A DNA stretch of 64,000 bases, taken from NCBI GenBank assembly GCA_949289845.1, contig CASEPN010000001.1, positions 244,887-308,886 on the forward strand, read 5' to 3'. A program made the translations under genes and the position numbers. Of the stretch, positions 26,503 through 34,890 are shown in pieces. Source of the stretch: an uncultured Bacillota bacterium (GTDB taxonomy: Bacteria; Bacillota_I; Bacilli_A; RFN20; CAG-826). The stretch's first letter is position 1; every line of letters begins with the position of its first letter. Below the pieces are notes generated by a model. The model was given only the letters and a program-made list of their open reading frames with translations, was not told the DNA's origin and searched no databases.

Positions 26503-29106
26503 ATGGCGAAAAAAGGCAGGATCGTGATCGACGACCCCGGGAGGAAGGAGAGGAAGGCGCGCTACAGGGCCGAAATCCTCAAGGGCGGCATCCTCCGCCT
26601 CCTCGTCCTCCTCCGCGGGGAGTTCCCCGAGGGGGACACCTTCCTCGTCCCCGGGCTTTCCGCCCTCCGGGGCGCGGAAGGCGAAGTCATCGAGGAAGGC
26701 GAGGGGCGCTTCCTCTTCGAGGTCCCCGGGGAAGGGGAGTACCGCCTCTCCGTCCAGGGGACGGGCGAAAGGTCCCTCGCCTTGGAAGGGCCAAGGGGCT
26801 TCACCCTCGTCCAGAACCCGCTCGTGCTAAGGAACTCCGGCACCCTCCCCGACCCCTCCCTCACCCCCGAGGCCTATCTCCTCGTGGACTACCCGATGAT
26901 CGCCTTTCCCAAGGACCGATACGGGACCTCGGAAAGGCTGGACGGCGGCTTCAAGGCGAGGCGGGACTGCTTCGCCCTCTACATCCTCCTCGCCCACAAG
27001 GACCCCAGGCTCCTCCGGAGGCAGTACCTCTCCCTGACGGGAAGGCCCCCGATGCTTCCCCTCGGGGCCCTGGGATGCTGGGACTCCCGCTACTACGAGT
27101 ACACCGACGAGACGGTGAAGGAGGAGGTGCTGCGCTACGAGAAGGAGGGCCTCCCCCTCGACTACTTCGTCATCGACACCGACTGGCGCGAGTCCGGGGC
27201 GAAGAAAGGCGCGGGCTACAAGCTGAACGAGAAGGACTTCCCCGACCTTCCCTCCACTTTCCAATGGCTTCATGAAAGAGGGATCCGCGCGATGTTCAAC
27301 GACCATCCGGAGCCGGTTGAGGGGGCCAGGAGCCTCATGGATCCCAAGGAGAGCAAGTACCGGGCGGAGAACCTCGGGCATTACCTTGGGCTCGGCCTCG
27401 ACTCTTGGTGGTACGACCGCAACTGGTGGACCCGCCTCAAGAGCCCGGTCAAGGAGATCCGTCCAGAGACCTGGGGCTTCTATCTATACCAGGACGTCAC
27501 CGAAGCCTTCCACGAGAAGAACCCCCTCCCGAACGGGAAGGTGCTCCGGAGCCTCATGATGGGGAACGTCGACGAGGTCACCAACGGCGAGTGGAAGGGC
27601 ATCGGGAATAGCGCGAGCCACCGCTACGGGGTCCAGTGGACGGGGGACAACTGGATGAGCTGCCGCTCCCTCAAGGCGGAGTTCCGCAACATGCTCCGCG
27701 CCGGGAGGGACATGGTCCCTTACTGCTCGAGCGACCTCACCGGCCACATCGGGGACGGCTCCTCGAGGCTCTACGCCCGCTGGGTCGAGTTCGGCGCCCT
27801 CTCGCCCATCTACCGCTTCCACTCCACCTGCGGGAACAAGCGCTACCGCCAGCCCTGGAACTACGGGGAGGAAGGGATGAGGGTGGCCAAGGAATACGGC
27901 TCGCTCCGCTACCGCCTCATGCCCCTCTACTACGCCCTCGCCCACGAGGCCTACGAGACGGGGATGCCGCTCCTCCGGAGCCTTTCCTTCGAGGATCCTT
28001 CCCCCGCGGCGAGAAGGGAGGACGTCGCCCTCCTCGGGCATGACCTCGCCTTCGGCCTCGTGCCCCACGAGGACCGCTACTACGAGCCTTCCGCGGATTG
28101 CTTCCCCGGCGGGATCGACGCCCTCTACTACGAGGGGACAGCCCTCGAGGGGGAGCCCATCCACCATGGGAAGGAGGCCACCCTCTCCTTCGACTGGTCG
28201 AGGAGATGCCCGATTCCCGGGCATGGCCTGGAGAAGTGGAGCGCCGCCTTCGAGTTCGACTTCCGCTCGCCCCTTCCCGGGAAGAACGTCCTCCTCATCG
28301 GCTCCGACGACGGGATCCGCGTGTGGGTCGACGGGATCCTCCTCGACGACTCCTGGGGGAACCGGGGCTTCGCCTACGACGAGGTGTTGACGCTCGAGGG
28401 GAAGGAAAGCCACCATATCAGGATCGAATACTTCCAGGACGGGGGCGGCGCGGGGCTGAGGCTCGCCCTCCGCCCGGTCGAGGAGAAGGAGGATATCGCC
28501 GGGAGCTATCTTCCGAGAGGGAGGACCTGGATCGACCTCTTCTCCGGGAAGAGGAGGCGGGGCGGGCGCTCCTTCAAGGACAAGTACGCGTCCCTCGAGA
28601 TCCCCCTCCACGTCGCCGAGTGGGGGATCCTCCCGCTCCTCCCGGACAATAGGAACGCTTCCAAGATGGGCTGGGACCGCATCGCCCTCGAGCTCTTCCC
28701 GGGGGAGCGCTCCGGGATGGGGAGGCTCGACCTCTACGAGGACGATGGGGAGACCCTCGACTACAAGGACGGGAAGTTCCGGACCACGGGCTTCCGTCTC
28801 TACCGGATCAATGACGACGTCGACGAGCTCGCCTTCGAGGTCCCGAAGGGAACCTTCGACGGCCCCCGCTTCATCAAGGCGAGGCACTACGTCTTCCGCG
28901 TCCACGCCCCCAAGGGGAAGAAGGTCGTCTATTGCTATGACCCCGGGGACGGGCAGGTGCTGCCCATCAAGTTCATCCCCAGGGACGAGCATGCCTTCCC
29001 CCTCAAGGGCAAGGGAGCGGCCCCCGACGGCGACGTCTACGAGATGGAGGCCGACGTCCCCCTCGTGAACGTCGGGGAGATGCGGCTCCGCTTCGTCTAC
29101 GAATAG
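26503..29106 (+). CDS. glycoside hydrolase family 31 (alpha-glucosidase-like) with PA14 domain
   Basis: 867 residues, no signal peptide, so probably cytoplasmic. N-terminal beta domain (1-180), then the GH31 barrel: PLGALGCWDSRYYEYTDE, LPLDYFVIDTDW, RAMFNDHPEP. The predicted nucleophile is Asp305 in DSWWYDRNWW and the acid/base Asp382 in VQWTGDNW. After the barrel a PA14-like insert (about 575-660; LLIGSDDGIRVWVDGILLDDSW) and a C-terminal beta domain (LDLYEDDGETLDYKDG). GH31 enzymes of this architecture cleave alpha-glucosides or alpha-xylosides from non-reducing ends; exact substrate unknown. GGAGGA (26491-26496) precedes ATG 26503. Context with starch-binding-like surface proteins suggests starch or malto-oligosaccharide use. 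Confidence 0.88.
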   Translation: MAKKGRIVIDDPGRKERKARYRAEILKGGILRLLVLLRGEFPEGDTFLVPGLSALRGAEGEVIEEGEGRFLFEVPGEGEYRLSVQGTGERSLALEGPRGFTLVQNPLVLRNSGTLPDPSLTPEAYLLVDYPMIAFPKDRYGTSERLDGGFKARRDCFALYILLAHKDPRLLRRQYLSLTGRPPMLPLGALGCWDSRYYEYTDETVKEEVLRYEKEGLPLDYFVIDTDWRESGAKKGAGYKLNEKDFPDLPSTFQWLHERGIRAMFNDHPEPVEGARSLMDPKESKYRAENLGHYLGLGLDSWWYDRNWWTRLKSPVKEIRPETWGFYLYQDVTEAFHEKNPLPNGKVLRSLMMGNVDEVTNGEWKGIGNSASHRYGVQWTGDNWMSCRSLKAEFRNMLRAGRDMVPYCSSDLTGHIGDGSSRLYARWVEFGALSPIYRFHSTCGNKRYRQPWNYGEEGMRVAKEYGSLRYRLMPLYYALAHEAYETGMPLLRSLSFEDPSPAARREDVALLGHDLAFGLVPHEDRYYEPSADCFPGGIDALYYEGTALEGEPIHHGKEATLSFDWSRRCPIPGHGLEKWSAAFEFDFRSPLPGKNVLLIGSDDGIRVWVDGILLDDSWGNRGFAYDEVLTLEGKESHHIRIEYFQDGGGAGLRLALRPVEEKEDIAGSYLPRGRTWIDLFSGKRRRGGRSFKDKYASLEIPLHVAEWGILPLLPDNRNASKMGWDRIALELFPGERSGMGRLDLYEDDGETLDYKDGKFRTTGFRLYRINDDVDELAFEVPKGTFDGPRFIKARHYVFRVHAPKGKKVVYCYDPGDGQVLPIKFIPRDEHAFPLKGKGAAPDGDVYEMEADVPLVNVGEMRLRFVYE

Positions 29107-29117
29107 GGGACATCTTC

Positions 29118-29180
29118 AAAAAAGGGGCAGCGCGCCCCTTTTTCGATGGGAATCCCTGCGAAACGCGGGGATTTCTTTTT
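29118..29180. terminator. two adjacent bidirectional terminator hairpins between GH31 and nitroreductase
   Basis: A6GGGGC / GCCCCT5 (29118-29143), then AATCCCTGCG / CGCGGGGATT (29150-29172) with T-rich flanks on the plus strand and A-rich flanks that serve the minus-strand gene. Confidence 0.8.
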
Positions 29181-29193
29181 CGCTTCCTTGCCT

Positions 29194-29655
29194 TTAGAGA
29201 GCCTCCCCGATCGCGATCGCGACCAGGGGGATGTCCTTCCCTTCGATCCCGAGCTTTTCCCGGAGGGCGAGGAGGCGCTTCTCGAAGATAGCCCCCTCGT
29301 GGACCCCGAGCCAGCAGGTGGAAAGACCAAGGGAGACCGCCATGAGCATGACGTTCTCCGCGAGCGCCCCCGCCTCCTGGTCGAGGAAGGGCCGGTATGG
29401 CTGGACTTCCGGGTCCCCGTAGACAAGGAGGAGCGCGGAGCAGTCCCCGATCGAAGGCTGGCCCTTCTCCTCAAGGATCCCCTTGATGAGCCCGCGGTCC
29501 TCGAGAAGATAGGCCCGGAGGGGCCTCTTGTTCATCGCGCTGGGGATGAGGCTAGCTGCGAGGAGGATCTTTTCCCTCTCCTCCTTGGCCAAAGGCCTGC
29601 CCTTTTTGTAGGAGCGGACGCTCCTCCTTTTTTCGAGAAGTTCTTGGAATTCCAC
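29194..29655 (-). CDS. small nitroreductase-family protein
   Basis: 153 residues from GTG 29655 (VEFQELLEKRRSVRSYK), chosen because GGGAGGAAG lies about 6 nt upstream; an in-frame ATG at 29715 would add 20 residues unlike the family. FMN-binding nitroreductase features: RRSVRSYKKGRPL (phosphate-binding Arg pair), LAASLIPSAMNKRPLRAYLL, and the C-terminal ENVMLMAVSLGLSTCWLGV with IAIGEAL. Reduces flavin-accepted substrates with NAD(P)H; true substrate unknown. At about 155 residues it is a short family member. Transcribed divergently from degV. Confidence 0.8.
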   Translation of the reverse strand: MEFQELLEKRRSVRSYKKGRPLAKEEREKILLAASLIPSAMNKRPLRAYLLEDRGLIKGILEEKGQPSIGDCSALLLVYGDPEVQPYRPFLDQEAGALAENVMLMAVSLGLSTCWLGVHEGAIFEKRLLALREKLGIEGKDIPLVAIAIGEAL

Positions 29656-29742
29656 GGTTTCTTCCTCCCTCAGTAGAGCGCCCTCGCCCTTGCCGAGGGC
29701 GTTCCTTTTCTCCATGATAGCACCGAAAGAGAGGAATACCTC

Positions 29743-30621
29743 ATGAGTTCGAAGATCATCATCAGCGCCGAGGCGAGCTGCGACCTCCCCAAGGAGCTGG
29801 TCGAGAAATACGACGTCCGCATCATGCCCGCGACGGTCATCGTCGGGGACGACATCCTCCACGACGGGGAGATCGAGGGGGAGGATTTGTTCCGCTACTT
29901 CGAGACCACCGGGAAGCTCCCAAGGACCTCCGCGACGAACGTCAACGAGTTCGACAGCTACTTCGGGAAGCTCCTCGAGGAGGCCGATAGCGTCATCCAC
30001 TTCTCCATTTCCGGCGGCATCAGCGCCACCTGCGGGAACGGGGCCAAGAGCGCCCAGGGGATGAGCGAGAAGACCGGGAAGGAGGTCCTTTCCTTCGACA
30101 CCAGGAGCCTTTCCACCGGGATGGCCCTCCAGGTGCTCTACGCGGCGAGGCTCCGCGACACCGGGAAGTACACCGCCAGGGAGATCTACGACATGGTCAT
30201 GGCGAGGCGCCCCTACGCGGAGACGAGCTTCGCCACGGAGTCCGTCAACTACCTTGCCGCCGGGGGAAGGTGCCCGAGCGTCCTCGCCCTCGCCGCGAAC
30301 GTCCTCAAGCTCCGCCCGCAGATCGTCATGAAGGACGGGAAGCTCCAGAGCGCCAAGAAGTACCGCGGCAAGATGTCCAAGTGGGTGCCCGAGCTCATCA
30401 AGGACACCCTCGAGGAGAACCCGGACGCGGACAAGGAGATCTGCTTCCTCACCTATAGCTCCGCGGAGGAGGACGTGCTCCAGGCCGCGGAGAAGCAGCT
30501 CTACGACTTCGGCTTCCGGAAGGTCGTGAGGGCCCTTGCCGGGGCGACCATCTGCTCCCACTGCGGCCCCCACACCCTCGGGGTGCTCTACTACTCCGAC
30601 GGGGAGCATCCCGTCGAGTAG
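29743..30621 (+). CDS. DegV family fatty-acid-binding protein
   Basis: 292 residues with the DegV fold: IIISAEASCDLPKELVEKY at the N-terminus, DILHDGEIEGEDLFRYFETTG, PRTSATNVNEF, and the lipid-binding Ser/Thr/His region HFSISGGISATCGNG (corresponding to the IxxSSxLSGTYQ block). FakB-type DegV proteins present fatty acids to the kinase FakA for phosphorylation (family knowledge); no fakA is in this window. AGAGAGG precedes ATG 29743. Monocistronic, ending in a strong terminator. Confidence 0.88.
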   Translation: MSSKIIISAEASCDLPKELVEKYDVRIMPATVIVGDDILHDGEIEGEDLFRYFETTGKLPRTSATNVNEFDSYFGKLLEEADSVIHFSISGGISATCGNGAKSAQGMSEKTGKEVLSFDTRSLSTGMALQVLYAARLRDTGKYTAREIYDMVMARRPYAETSFATESVNYLAAGGRCPSVLALAANVLKLRPQIVMKDGKLQSAKKYRGKMSKWVPELIKDTLEENPDADKEICFLTYSSAEEDVLQAAEKQLYDFGFRKVVRALAGATICSHCGPHTLGVLYYSDGEHPVE

Positions 30622-30644
30622 GGGGACGTTCCCATCCAAAGGAA

Positions 30645-30668
30645 GAAGGCCTCCGGGCCTTTTTCTCT
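30645..30668 (+). terminator. terminator of degV
   Basis: AGGCC-TCCG-GGCCT hairpin followed by TTTTCTCT. Confidence 0.8.
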
Positions 30669-30680
30669 ATCTTTACAGAT

Positions 30681-30721
30681 AGAAAGCGCTTTCTTGACGT
30701 ATTCCCAAATGGATGTATATT
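30681..30721 (+). promoter_or_regulatory. promoter with LacI/CcpA-type operator, leaderless type
   Basis: Perfect palindrome AGAAAGCGCTTTCT (30681-30694) matches 12 of 14 positions of the cre consensus TGWAANCGNTNWCA and abuts the -35 TTGACG (30694-30699). TATATT (30716-30721) ends 7 nt before ATG 30729. Repression by a LacI/GalR-family protein or CcpA is likely. Confidence 0.65.
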
Positions 30722-30728
30722 CCCTCCC

Positions 30729-31883
30729 ATGAAGAAGGTTCTTTCTCTCGCTTTGGCATCCCTCGGGGGACTGTCCCTCCTGGGAGGCGCCCTCCTCCTC
30801 GCCCAGGAGAAGCCCACGGAGGTCCTCGCGGAGGGGACGGGGACGTCTTCCTATGAGTGGACGGAGGAAATCGGGGACGACGAGATCTACCTCGTGCTCG
30901 ACTACTGGGGAACCGTTTCCGAGGCGAAGTTCTACGCCCATTTCTGGAGGGACGGCGCTACCACGACTTGGCCCGGAGTGGAGGCCAAGAGCGTCGATGC
31001 TGCCACCAACCTTTACAAGGTCGATGGATACGACTCGGCCTCGACGCACATCATTCTCTCTGAGTGGGAAAACGGATATGAGAACGTGAACAACACTTGG
31101 GGATGGTACAAGACAAACGTCCTTCCCGGCGGGGGCTGGGACATTTATGTCCAGACCTCTTGGAACAGCTTCAACGGCTATAAATCAGATTGCTTCGTCT
31201 ACCGCGAGATCCTCGTGGAGTCGCCTGTCCAGCCGAATCTCCATTACTGGACCCAACTGACCGAGTACGACGCCTATGACACCACCTGGCCCGGCATCCA
31301 GATGGAGAAGGTCGAGGACGCCTATGAGTATGACCTTCCCGAAGGGTACGACCTCTACCGGGCGGTGGTCCGCTACGTCGAGGGATACGAGACGCAGGGA
31401 CTCATCATCAATTCCAACGGAGGTCAGACCAATACGTTCTCCGACTGGAGCTCCGCCCCGGGCTACGTGTTCCGTTATGACGGAGAGACCGGCCTTACGT
31501 GGGATGATTCCGCCACGAAGCGCTCCGCCTACGAGTTCCTCCCGGACTGGAGGACCCTCCGGAAAGAGCACGAAGGCAAGGCCGATTCCATCTGTTGGCT
31601 TCTTGAGGACGAGGCGAAGCTCGGGAAAGTGATCGATTCCTACGAAGGCGTCTCCTCCTATCTCTCGGGAGTGACTGATATCGACGGGGTCACGATTGGG
31701 GAAACCGTGGACTACCTCCGGACCCTCTCGGGAGGGACGACTCCCGGAGGGGAGGCGTTCCGCCCCTTCTCCGGCGGGAAGGAGGAAGGGACGCTCTATC
31801 TCCTCGGAGGGGCCCTTCTCCTCGGGCTTTTCGCCGCGGGAGGCTACTTCATCTACCGGAAGAAGGCCCGCCGGGGCTTGTAA
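30729..31883 (+). CDS. membrane-anchored surface protein with starch-binding-module-26-like repeats
   Basis: 384 residues. Signal segment (about 4-25), two beta modules in which an aromatic stretch is followed by WPG (FYAHFWRDGATTTWPGVE; LHYWTQLTEYDAYDTTWPGIQM), the pattern of CBM26 starch-binding modules. Next comes a conserved ~75-residue juxtamembrane domain with SICWL and GVTIGETVDYLRTL. It ends in a transmembrane helix (about 358-377) and a basic tail KKARRG. There is no LPXTG sortase motif, so it is held by the helix. Shares this whole layout with the proteins at 41473 and 42913. Probably captures starch or malto-oligosaccharides at the cell surface; the operator fits carbon-source control. 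Confidence 0.75.
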   Translation: MKKVLSLALASLGGLSLLGGALLLAQEKPTEVLAEGTGTSSYEWTEEIGDDEIYLVLDYWGTVSEAKFYAHFWRDGATTTWPGVEAKSVDAATNLYKVDGYDSASTHIILSEWENGYENVNNTWGWYKTNVLPGGGWDIYVQTSWNSFNGYKSDCFVYREILVESPVQPNLHYWTQLTEYDAYDTTWPGIQMEKVEDAYEYDLPEGYDLYRAVVRYVEGYETQGLIINSNGGQTNTFSDWSSAPGYVFRYDGETGLTWDDSATKRSAYEFLPDWRTLRKEHEGKADSICWLLEDEAKLGKVIDSYEGVSSYLSGVTDIDGVTIGETVDYLRTLSGGTTPGGEAFRPFSGGKEEGTLYLLGGALLLGLFAAGGYFIYRKKARRGL

Positions 31884-31911
31884 AGGGAGCAGGAAGCCTC
31901 TAATATCCTCC

Positions 31912-31985
31912 ACGACGGAAGCCCCGCGGGGCTCCGTTACGCGCCAATCGATAGAGTTGGGCGGCCTCAGGGTCGCCCTTTCTCG
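31912..31985 (+). promoter_or_regulatory. structured leader upstream of rimP
   Basis: Two hairpins: ACGGA-AGCCCC / GGGGCT-CCGT (31912-31938) and GGGCG / CGCCC followed by TTTCTCG (31959-31985). The second looks like a terminator for the upstream gene or an attenuator before rimP. TAATAT at about 31901 could be a -10. Which role applies cannot be decided here. Confidence 0.4.
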
Positions 31986-31996
31986 TTAGGAGGGAC

Positions 31997-32458
31997 ATGG
32001 CAGGGACCGAGGAACTAAGGAACATCGCCGAGGAAGCGCTCGGGAAGCTAGGCTACCGCCTCCATTCCCTGAGGCTCTCGCGCCAGAAGGAAGGGATGCT
32101 CCTCAAGATCGAGATCGACCGCGAGGAGCCCATCTCGCTCGAGGACATCGTCGAGGCGAGCGAGGCCCTCGGGGCGGCCTTCGACGAGAAGGACCCGATC
32201 GAGGGGGCCTACACGCTGGACGTGAGCTCCCTGGGCGCCGAGAAGCCGATTCCCGTCGAGGAGCTTCCGAAGAAGACGGGCGCCTACGTCCTCCTCTCGC
32301 TCCTCCACCCCATCGACGGGGAGAACGAGCTCGAGGGGACGCTCCTCCCGATGGAAGGGGAAGCCCTCGCCCTCGAATGGAACAGGAAGGGCCGGAAGAA
32401 AAGAAGCGAGATCCCTCTCTCCGAGGTGAGGGAGGCGCGCCACGCGATCAAGTTCTAG
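31997..32458 (+). CDS. rimP: ribosome maturation factor RimP
   Basis: 153 residues with RimP order: N-terminal alpha/beta domain (LRNIAEEALGKLGYRLHSLRLSRQKEGMLLKIEIDRE), the ISLEDIVEASEALGAAFDEKDPIEGAYTLDVSSLG stretch with the family-typical Leu-Asp-Val-Ser-Ser core, and a C-terminal SH3-like barrel (ELEGTLLPMEG). RimP helps assemble the 30S subunit. AGGAGGG precedes the ATG. First gene of rimP-nusA-ylxR-ylxQ-infB-rbfA, the conserved Firmicutes order. Confidence 0.9.
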   Translation: MAGTEELRNIAEEALGKLGYRLHSLRLSRQKEGMLLKIEIDREEPISLEDIVEASEALGAAFDEKDPIEGAYTLDVSSLGAEKPIPVEELPKKTGAYVLLSLLHPIDGENELEGTLLPMEGEALALEWNRKGRKKRSEIPLSEVREARHAIKF

Positions 32459-32490
32459 GGAACTAGGAAGAAGATATTGAGGTAATAGAC

Positions 32491-34353
32491 ATGGACTTCG
32501 AGATGCTCAAGGCGGCGATCAAGGAGATCGCCGGGAACCACAATCTGTCGGAGAAGGTCGTCGTCGCCTCCCTGGAGTCGGCGATCGAGAAGGCCTACCT
32601 CCGCGAGATCAAGACGCCGGACGCCGAGGTAAAGGTCGGGCTCGACATGGAGACGGGCCTCATCACCGTCGCCCAGCTGAAGCTCGTCATGAAGGACGAG
32701 GAGATCCAGGACGACGCCCTCGAGATCGACTACGACGCCGCCAAGGAGGACGCCGACCTCTTCCTCGAGAACCTCGAGGAGGAGAAGGAGGACGCCCTCA
32801 AGGAGAGGGAGGAGGCCCTCGCCCAGAAGAAGTCCCCGAAGAGGGAGAGCCGCCTCAAGGACCTCGACTGGCGCCTCCTCGAGGTGGAGAACCTCTCGCG
32901 CCTCGTCAAGGAAGCCCGTGAGAACGTCCGCTTCGGGGGGAAGTACCCGATGTACTGCGACATCGAGTCCCTTTCCAAGATGATCGTGCGGATGGTCGGC
33001 TCCGGCTTCCGCCAGGCGATCGCCGAGGCGGAGAGGGAGGCCCTCTACGACGTCTACAAGGACCACATCGGCGAGATGGAGACCGGCATCGTCGACAAGG
33101 CCGACGAGCGGACCGTCGTCGTCCGGCTCCGCCATGGGGTCACGGAGATGTCGCGCCGCGAGCTCATCGGCGAGGAGACCTTCAAGCCCGGCGAGCAGAT
33201 CAAGGTGTACATCGAGGAAGTCCGCCCCGTGAACGAGCCCGGGAAGCCCCAGAGGGGCCCCCAGGTGCAGGCCACGAGGGCGAGCGAGGGCTTCCTCCGG
33301 AGGCTCTTCGAGGAAGAGATCCGCGAGGTGTACGACGGCACCGTCCTCATCAAGGCCATCGCCCGCGAGGCGGGGGTCAGGAGCAAGGTCGCCGTCCTTT
33401 CCACGGACGATGCGATCGACGCGACCGGCGCCTGCATCGGCGCCCAGGGCTCGCGCATCCAGAAGGTCGTCGACCAGCTCGGGCATAACCTCAGCGAGAA
33501 GGAGAAGATCGACATCATCTCCTATAGCGACTACCTGCCCCTCTTCGCCGCGGAGTCGCTCCGCCCGGCCGAGGTCCTCGGGGTCCACATCTCCGAGGAG
33601 GAGCCGGAGGAGGGGAAGCACAGGGTCTGCCACCTCATCGTCGACGAGAGCCAGAAGAAGCGCGCCTACGGGCGGAAGAAGAGCAACCAGCGCCTCGCCG
33701 GGAAGCTGACGGGCCTCCACATGGAGATCCTCACTCCCGAGGAGGCCGAGGACCTCGGGATCGAGTGGACCCCGACGGAGGAGCTCCGGAAGCTCGCCCA
33801 GGAGGACAAGCTCCGGCGCGAGATGGCCGAGTACGCCCGGAAGAACCGCGAGGAGGCCGAGAAGAAGGCCCAGCGCCTCAAGGAGGCCGAGGCGATCCTT
33901 CCCGCGGAGAAGGAGGCGGAAGCGCCTCGCCCCGTCGAGGAGACGCCTCTCGTCGAGGAAGTCCCGTCCGGGGAGACGCTCCCCGAGGAGCATGTCGGGG
34001 AAGAGATTCCCGTGGCCCCGCTCCCCAAGGAGCCGGAGCCCGTCCATGAGACCCTCCACGTGAGGACGACGACCACCCTCGAGGACCTCGAGAAGGAGCT
34101 CTCGAGCACCCCGAGGAAGAAGGAAGGCGGGCGCGAGGACGCCCGGAAGAAGGGCGGCAAGAAGCGCCCCCGCCCCATCGGGGAGGAAGAGGTCGCCCAC
34201 GTCAAGCCTCAGGAGGCCCCGACCCCCGCGATGCCCATCTACAGCGAGGAAGAGCTCGCCGAGATCGAGAAGGAGGAGGCCCTCGAGGAAGAAGGGCAGG
34301 GCTACGACGACCTCGACTTCGAGGACTACGACAAGTACTACGACGACAATTGA
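32491..34353 (+). CDS. nusA: transcription factor NusA with enlarged N-domain and long acidic tail
   Basis: 620 residues. RNA-polymerase-binding N-domain (1-~195), S1 domain from about 195 (ETGIVDKADERTVVVRL), KH1 and KH2 (about 255-400; ACIGAQGSRIQKVVDQLG, then EVLGVHI and RLAGKLTGLHMEIL). NusA binds polymerase and nascent RNA and modulates pausing, termination and antitermination. Two oddities: the N-domain is about 60 residues longer than usual owing to a charged helical insert (about 88-130, EEEKEDALKEREEALAQKK), and residues 400-620 are a Glu/Lys-rich disordered tail ending DFEDYDKYYDDN. GAGG lies 7 nt before the ATG. Confidence 0.92.
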   Translation: MDFEMLKAAIKEIAGNHNLSEKVVVASLESAIEKAYLREIKTPDAEVKVGLDMETGLITVAQLKLVMKDEEIQDDALEIDYDAAKEDADLFLENLEEEKEDALKEREEALAQKKSPKRESRLKDLDWRLLEVENLSRLVKEARENVRFGGKYPMYCDIESLSKMIVRMVGSGFRQAIAEAEREALYDVYKDHIGEMETGIVDKADERTVVVRLRHGVTEMSRRELIGEETFKPGEQIKVYIEEVRPVNEPGKPQRGPQVQATRASEGFLRRLFEEEIREVYDGTVLIKAIAREAGVRSKVAVLSTDDAIDATGACIGAQGSRIQKVVDQLGHNLSEKEKIDIISYSDYLPLFAAESLRPAEVLGVHISEEEPEEGKHRVCHLIVDESQKKRAYGRKKSNQRLAGKLTGLHMEILTPEEAEDLGIEWTPTEELRKLAQEDKLRREMAEYARKNREEAEKKAQRLKEAEAILPAEKEAEAPRPVEETPLVEEVPSGETLPEEHVGEEIPVAPLPKEPEPVHETLHVRTTTTLEDLEKELSSTPRKKEGGREDARKKGGKKRPRPIGEEEVAHVKPQEAPTPAMPIYSEEELAEIEKEEALEEEGQGYDDLDFEDYDKYYDDN

Positions 34354-34356
34354 GCG

Positions 34357-34605
34357 ATGAGGAGAGAGAACCCCCGCATGTGCCTCCTCACCGGGAGGAG
34401 GCTCCCCAAGGACGCGCTCCTTCGCTTCGAGGAGAAGGAAGGAAGGCTCCTCCTTTCCCCCGAGGGGGAGGGGAGGGGGATCTACCTTTCCCCGGAGGGG
34501 CTCCGCTCCCCGAAGGCGCGGAAGGCCCTCGAGGGCAGGCTCCGGAGGAAGCTCTCCGAGGAGGAGTGGAAGGAGGCGCTCTCCCATGGCCGGGAGGACC
34601 GCTAG
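34357..34605 (+). CDS. ylxR: YlxR family RNA-binding protein
   Basis: 82 residues: RMCLLTGRRLPKDALLRF (family pattern RxCxxTGxxxPKxxLxRF), then YLSPEGL and KALEGRLRRKLSEEEW. YlxR proteins are small RNA-binding factors of the nusA-infB operon, linked to RNase P binding and transcription control. Starts 3 nt after nusA and overlaps the next gene by 20 nt. Confidence 0.88.
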   Translation: MRRENPRMCLLTGRRLPKDALLRFEEKEGRLLLSPEGEGRGIYLSPEGLRSPKARKALEGRLRRKLSEEEWKEALSHGREDR

Positions 34606-34888
34606 GCTCCGCTTCCTCGGGCTCCTCGAGCGAGGAGGGAACCTCGTCTACGGGCCGCTCCTCCAAAGCGCGGGGTGCGCCCTCTACGTCGAGGCCAAGG
34701 GCGGGGAGGAGTCCGGCGAGAGGATCCGCCAGAGAGGAAGGCTCCAGGTCCGCGGGACCCTCGTCCAGGACGAGTTCTCGCCCGAGGAGCTCGGCCTTGC
34801 GATCGGGCGGGGCTCCCCGGTGAACTTCGTCGGCATCAAGGACAGGAAGGCGGCGGAAAGCTACCTCGCCAAGTTCGAAAGGAGATAG
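34586..34888 (+). CDS. ylxQ: YlxQ-type L7Ae/L30e family ribosomal protein
   Basis: 100 residues with an L7Ae-like layout: short N-terminal helix LRFLGLLERGGNLVYGP, a variable centre and C-terminal AIGRGSPVNFVGIKDRKAAESYLAKF. YlxQ is the usual partner of YlxR before infB. The central strand/loop is more divergent than in Bacillus, so the assignment leans on gene order. Ends 2 nt before infB. Confidence 0.75.
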   Translation: MAGRTARLRFLGLLERGGNLVYGPLLQSAGCALYVEAKGGEESGERIRQRGRLQVRGTLVQDEFSPEELGLAIGRGSPVNFVGIKDRKAAESYLAKFERR

Positions 34889-34890
34889 GG

